The notes under the pieces were generated by a model. The model was not told the DNA's origin, made no database searches, and was given only the letters and a program-made list of their open reading frames with translations. DNA of 64,000 nt from the NCBI GenBank assembly GCA_002914805.1, contig JXTB01000483.1, positions 143,639-207,638 of the forward strand, read 5' to 3'. Shown here in pieces: positions 60,773 to 64,000 of this stretch (its first letter is position 1; each line of letters opens with the position of its first letter). The translations under genes and the position numbers were made by a program. This stretch comes from Parasponia andersonii (taxonomy: Eukaryota; Streptophyta; Magnoliopsida; Rosales; Cannabaceae).

Positions 60773-61395
60773 TTTTTCATAACTTTTTAATTAGCTCATC
60801 CCAAAACTATGGACTGACTTCGTAAATTTCCATTGCCGTTTTCCATTTATTAAGATATAAGTTTCTATTAATAAATTTACAGACATTTACCAACCAAAAG
60901 AAAAAGTGACACATCATTTCTCACAATTGTTAGTATAATAGTATTAAAAACTAAATAGTTAAAAATTATATTTTTAAATTGTAATGCGACTATCTCAATT
61001 GATAACATTCGAAATGAAACAAGTCGAACTTGATCCCTACCACCTACTCTGGCGTTCATTATGAGTCTCGTAGTTCGTTTTTGATCTTGGTTAACATTCT
61101 ATTTCTAGCCCCAGTTCCAGCAAAATATATGCATACACAATCAGAGCCCCCTTCAAAATTCAAATAAATAAGTCGACTTCTTAGACCAGCTCTAACGGAC
61201 ATTTCATTCACCACCAGCCATTCCTAAATGTCGTAAAAACTGGAAAATTGTGGAACAGTACCACATACAAACCAAAATTTGATGCTACCTTTCAAAGACC
61301 TTTTAAGGGTCAATGATGTCACCAAAGGAGATAGAGAGAGAGAGAGAATATACATCTATAAATACGACAATCCCCTCAGGAAATGAACAATGGAA
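60773..61395. other. intergenic region 3' of RRP43, no gene seen
   Basis: No coding signal. Bases nearest 61395, with a GA run at 61331-61346, are likely the RRP43 3' UTR. Confidence 0.5.
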
Positions 61396-64000
61396 CTAGT
61401 CAACCTCCATTCCAGAAATGGTTTCATCGAAAATCGTCTGAACTTCCTTCACTCTTTGCCTAGTCAACGCAATACAATCCTGCAACCACAGAAATCTTCC
61501 ACATCAGAGAGTTTCAGGTTAAGAAATTCATCTTAGTGTCAAATGTCAATGAGCCCTCACTCCCCAACCTCACCCTTTTTCTCTTTTGTTTTTATCATTT
61601 ATTGTTTTTTCTTTTCCTTCTAGTTCTAACTCAGTAATATACCAATGCATCCAATAACTTTTAAGCCAAAATCCATATGCTCACTGTATTACACAAAAGC
61701 TTCTACTTCCACAGTTGAACACTGTCAACTGATGGAATGCAACGCACAATTGAACCCCTTGTATTATTCTTAAGGCCAGACTAACCTGAACAGATGATGT
61801 ATGCGCCAGAGCTGGTCCACCTGGCTTGTAAAGAGACACAAGTTGATCAGAAGAATCCAAAACCACAGTTACAAGAGTTTCCATGATTGACTCTTCCTCT
61901 GCAGTAGGATCAGCCAGTATGTAATTCTTGTGAAGTATGCATGTCAACGAGATCGGAGTCCTGCATAATCTGAGTTTCCTTTTCTCTTTATTAACTGCAT
62001 CTCCTCCTCCGTCATTTTCCTCAGAGACAACAATCACCCTTCCTTCATCATTCATAGAAACTACAGGAATCTGCACTGCAACATGCCATAACAACGAGAC
62101 AGTTGTCATAGAGCATAAATTTGCAGTATGATGAGAGTTGATGTTGCAATTTATCATAAACATTGTATTTACTTTGAACAACTAGTTCATTTTAGGGAGA
62201 GAAGGGTTCCATCATTTTGTTCATTCTCTGTTGCATCATTCATATGTAAGCCTTCTTTCCTTCTTTGCAACGACATTTTCACTTTACATTTTTTTCCCCC
62301 AGAAATTATAGCATCTAAATTAAATCTCTCTTACGTTTATAAGAATTGTTTCCTCAGTATTGTCCATTTTGAGGTAGCATGCTTGCCAGAAAGAAAAAAT
62401 GAATGGATGCTAAATAATGCAAGGTTAGCTATGAAACAAAGCAATTCAATTTCCAGACTTAGAAGCCTGCCAAACGTATTTTTCACATTACTAATTTCCA
62501 TCTAGGATTGACGCATATCATTCAGGGAGGAGAAATTTTAAAAACAAGAAATAATAAACACAGAAAGGACATACAGATTTAACATGGTTCAGCTTGGTTC
62601 AGCTTTTAGCCTAAATCCATGATCCAAGATAAGCTGAAAAACCACTATGCACAGAGTAATATATAGTAACTCAATAATTCTCTAAACCAAAAGTCCAATA
62701 CACCTAAAGAACATCTCTCACCATAACAACAAAACTAATTACCAGAGAACACTCAACCTCTCGTATTGTTCTCAACATCCTCACGGGATACTGAGCACAC
62801 TCCCAACAGGCAGAACCATCTCCTATATGTATGGGAGACCTAGACTTGGCCACCAAGTCTTTCAATTTAGCCACCAAGTAATAGAATATTAGAACTCAGC
62901 AAGTTTGCCATGTGGCTTTCTTCTTTTTAGCCATTTTTCATAACAATATCCCAGAGGCTTACTTTTTTTTTTCCATCCAAGTTGGAGATGGTTAAGAAAA
63001 TGAATTGAAAAAGGCAAAGCCACATAGGCTCTAAGCATTGGTGTCTGAATTTAAATTGCCTTACATAGGAAGGCTTTTCTGCAAATGGAAGTGGAATGAA
63101 ACACCAACGGTGGGTTTGGAAAATGCCAAAGGAATGTGGGTATACATTATAGGAGAAAGAGATGAGTAAAAGGCTATCTATTATGGATAAAACACCATAG
63201 GCTCGAGGAAATACCATAGGATGCGTAGATAAATGACCAAGGACGAGGGAAACACTAAGAGTTGAGAATACTAGGTGTAATTGGAACACTATGTGTGAGA
63301 AACTATAAAAATTTGTGCTAGTAATATTCTTCTTGACATAGTGGATGGTTTCTTGCTGCTTAGGGTCATACAGGTACGCTTTCAAGCCAAACCCAATAAA
63401 AGTGTGTTAGTTCTGTATACGTTTCTTCTCCACCATTAGATTTATTGAATCTTGTGTATGTCGGATTTTTGCATCAACAAACTAGAAGAAGAAAATTCCG
63501 GTTCAAACAAATCGGTAAAAAAAGATCAAGTTTTTGAAAACAATCCTTTCATTTCCATTGTTTAAGCTGAAAGGGTTTAACCAATATACCAGTTTTAAAC
63601 CTGCACTCAATTTGGAATTTTGCAGATAATTTTACATATTGTATTAGCAGTCTATCCCAATACTTTGCAAAGTATAGGTTATTAACGATAAAATATAATG
63701 GAGAGGCTACAATTCTTACAGTGAGAGAATGCCGCAACAGCTGATAGCAAAGCAGCATCAAAAAGAGAACCGTCAGCATCCAAACAATATATGTCCTGCA
63801 CAAGAAAAACCACATATTTTGTTGTAATTCATACATCTAATTAAACAAACAAAAACATAGGTAAAGAAATTCATGCTTCACCAATAAAATTGCTTAAGCA
63901 AAACATGGTTGACCAACATTTTTTTTAATAAGAAAAGAAATTTATACTAATGAATTGGGAAGAAAATACAAACATTCAACAAGAACGTAAACCACACTTC
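61396..64000 (-). CDS. RRP43: exosome subunit RRP43 (RNase PH-like), 3' part; 5' end outside window
   Basis: Three exons on the minus strand lie inside the window: 63795-63720, 62075-61786 and 61479-61396 (stop TAG). Phases join (DIYCLDADGSLFDAALLSAV, then SHLQIPVVSMNDEGRV..., then DCIALTRQRVKEVQ). This is about 129 aa, the last 40 percent of a roughly 300-aa protein. DADGSLFDAALLSAVAAF and SLTCILHKNYILADPTAEEE match the RNase PH family end of the RRP43 group as remembered from Arabidopsis At1g60080. In the eukaryotic exosome ring such subunits are mostly structural and help thread RNA for 3'-to-5' decay in nucleus and cytoplasm. The 1.6-kb intron between the first two exons holds a possible LTR. 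Confidence 0.9.
62530..62944 (-). mobile_element. possible copia-type LTR in RRP43 intron
   Basis: On the minus strand a stretch starting TGTTATGAAAAATGG follows ctctgggatat, placed like a primer or purine tract before an LTR, and contains aacatggttcagc text common in plant copia LTRs. The other end, between 62510 and 62540, and target duplications were not fixed. Adjacent sequence to about 63480 may be internal parts. Fossil. Confidence 0.35.

Noticed and set aside
61937-62505. open frames on + opposite RRP43
   Set aside because: Antisense shadows of an RRP43 exon and intron sequence without coding character.

Overview
The window is nuclear DNA of a eudicot plant, probably a rosid. It is AT-rich, its genes are split by many introns, it carries plant Ty1/copia and Ty3/gypsy (Tekay/Del-type) retrotransposons, and it encodes plant-only or plastid proteins (STELLO, Mg-chelatase H). 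The species cannot be fixed from the sequence alone. One base, at 6696, is ambiguous (n).

Layout. 1-11.7 kb: a complete 26-exon gene on the + strand for an M16 (insulinase-type) zinc metallopeptidase of the plant PXM16/IDE group, predicted at 967 aa. 11.7-22.2 kb: AT-rich DNA, a decaying minisatellite, a 5'-truncated Tekay-type gypsy element with its 3' LTR, the 3' part of a copia element, and a short SINE. 22.2-29.8 kb: a second copy of the last seven exons and 3' flank of the M16 gene. It retains introns, is broken by stops and a lost splice site, and is split by a 5-kb copia element with matching LTRs and a 5-bp target duplication. 29.8-31.8 kb: LINE-like RNase H fragments on both strands. 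32.9-33.2 kb: a small conserved plant gene (-). 35.3-37.9 kb: a four-exon gene (-) for a serine-rich protein with a winged-helix-like C-terminal region. 40.5-43.7 kb: a STELLO-type Golgi glycosyltransferase gene (+). 43.7-49.5 kb: AT-rich spacer with small transposon remnants. 49.76-50.58 kb: a three-exon orphan gene (+). 51.7-51.8 kb: a full-length tRNA-derived SINE (-). 52.6-57.9 kb: CHLH/GUN5, the Mg-chelatase H subunit (-), complete at 1383 aa. 58.7-60.8 kb: MITE-like and tandemly duplicated AT-rich DNA. 61.4 kb to the window end: the 3' part of the exosome subunit gene RRP43 (-).

The genes are unrelated housekeeping and organelle genes and do not form a single pathway. From memory, the order M16 peptidase / small protein / STELLO matches the neighbouring Arabidopsis loci At2g41790 / At2g41780 / At2g41770 and their duplicated block near At3g57420-57470, so this part looks like conserved microsynteny. 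Exon boundaries were placed by reading splice sites, keeping phase, and comparing with remembered family sequences; no alignment could be run.

I found no clearly new biological system. The points most worth a second look are the tandem partial duplication of the peptidase gene and its layered retrotransposon history, a SINE family caught in two states, two GC-AG introns, the orphan coiled-coil gene, and the serine-rich winged-helix-like gene with a uORF and a 24-base last exon.
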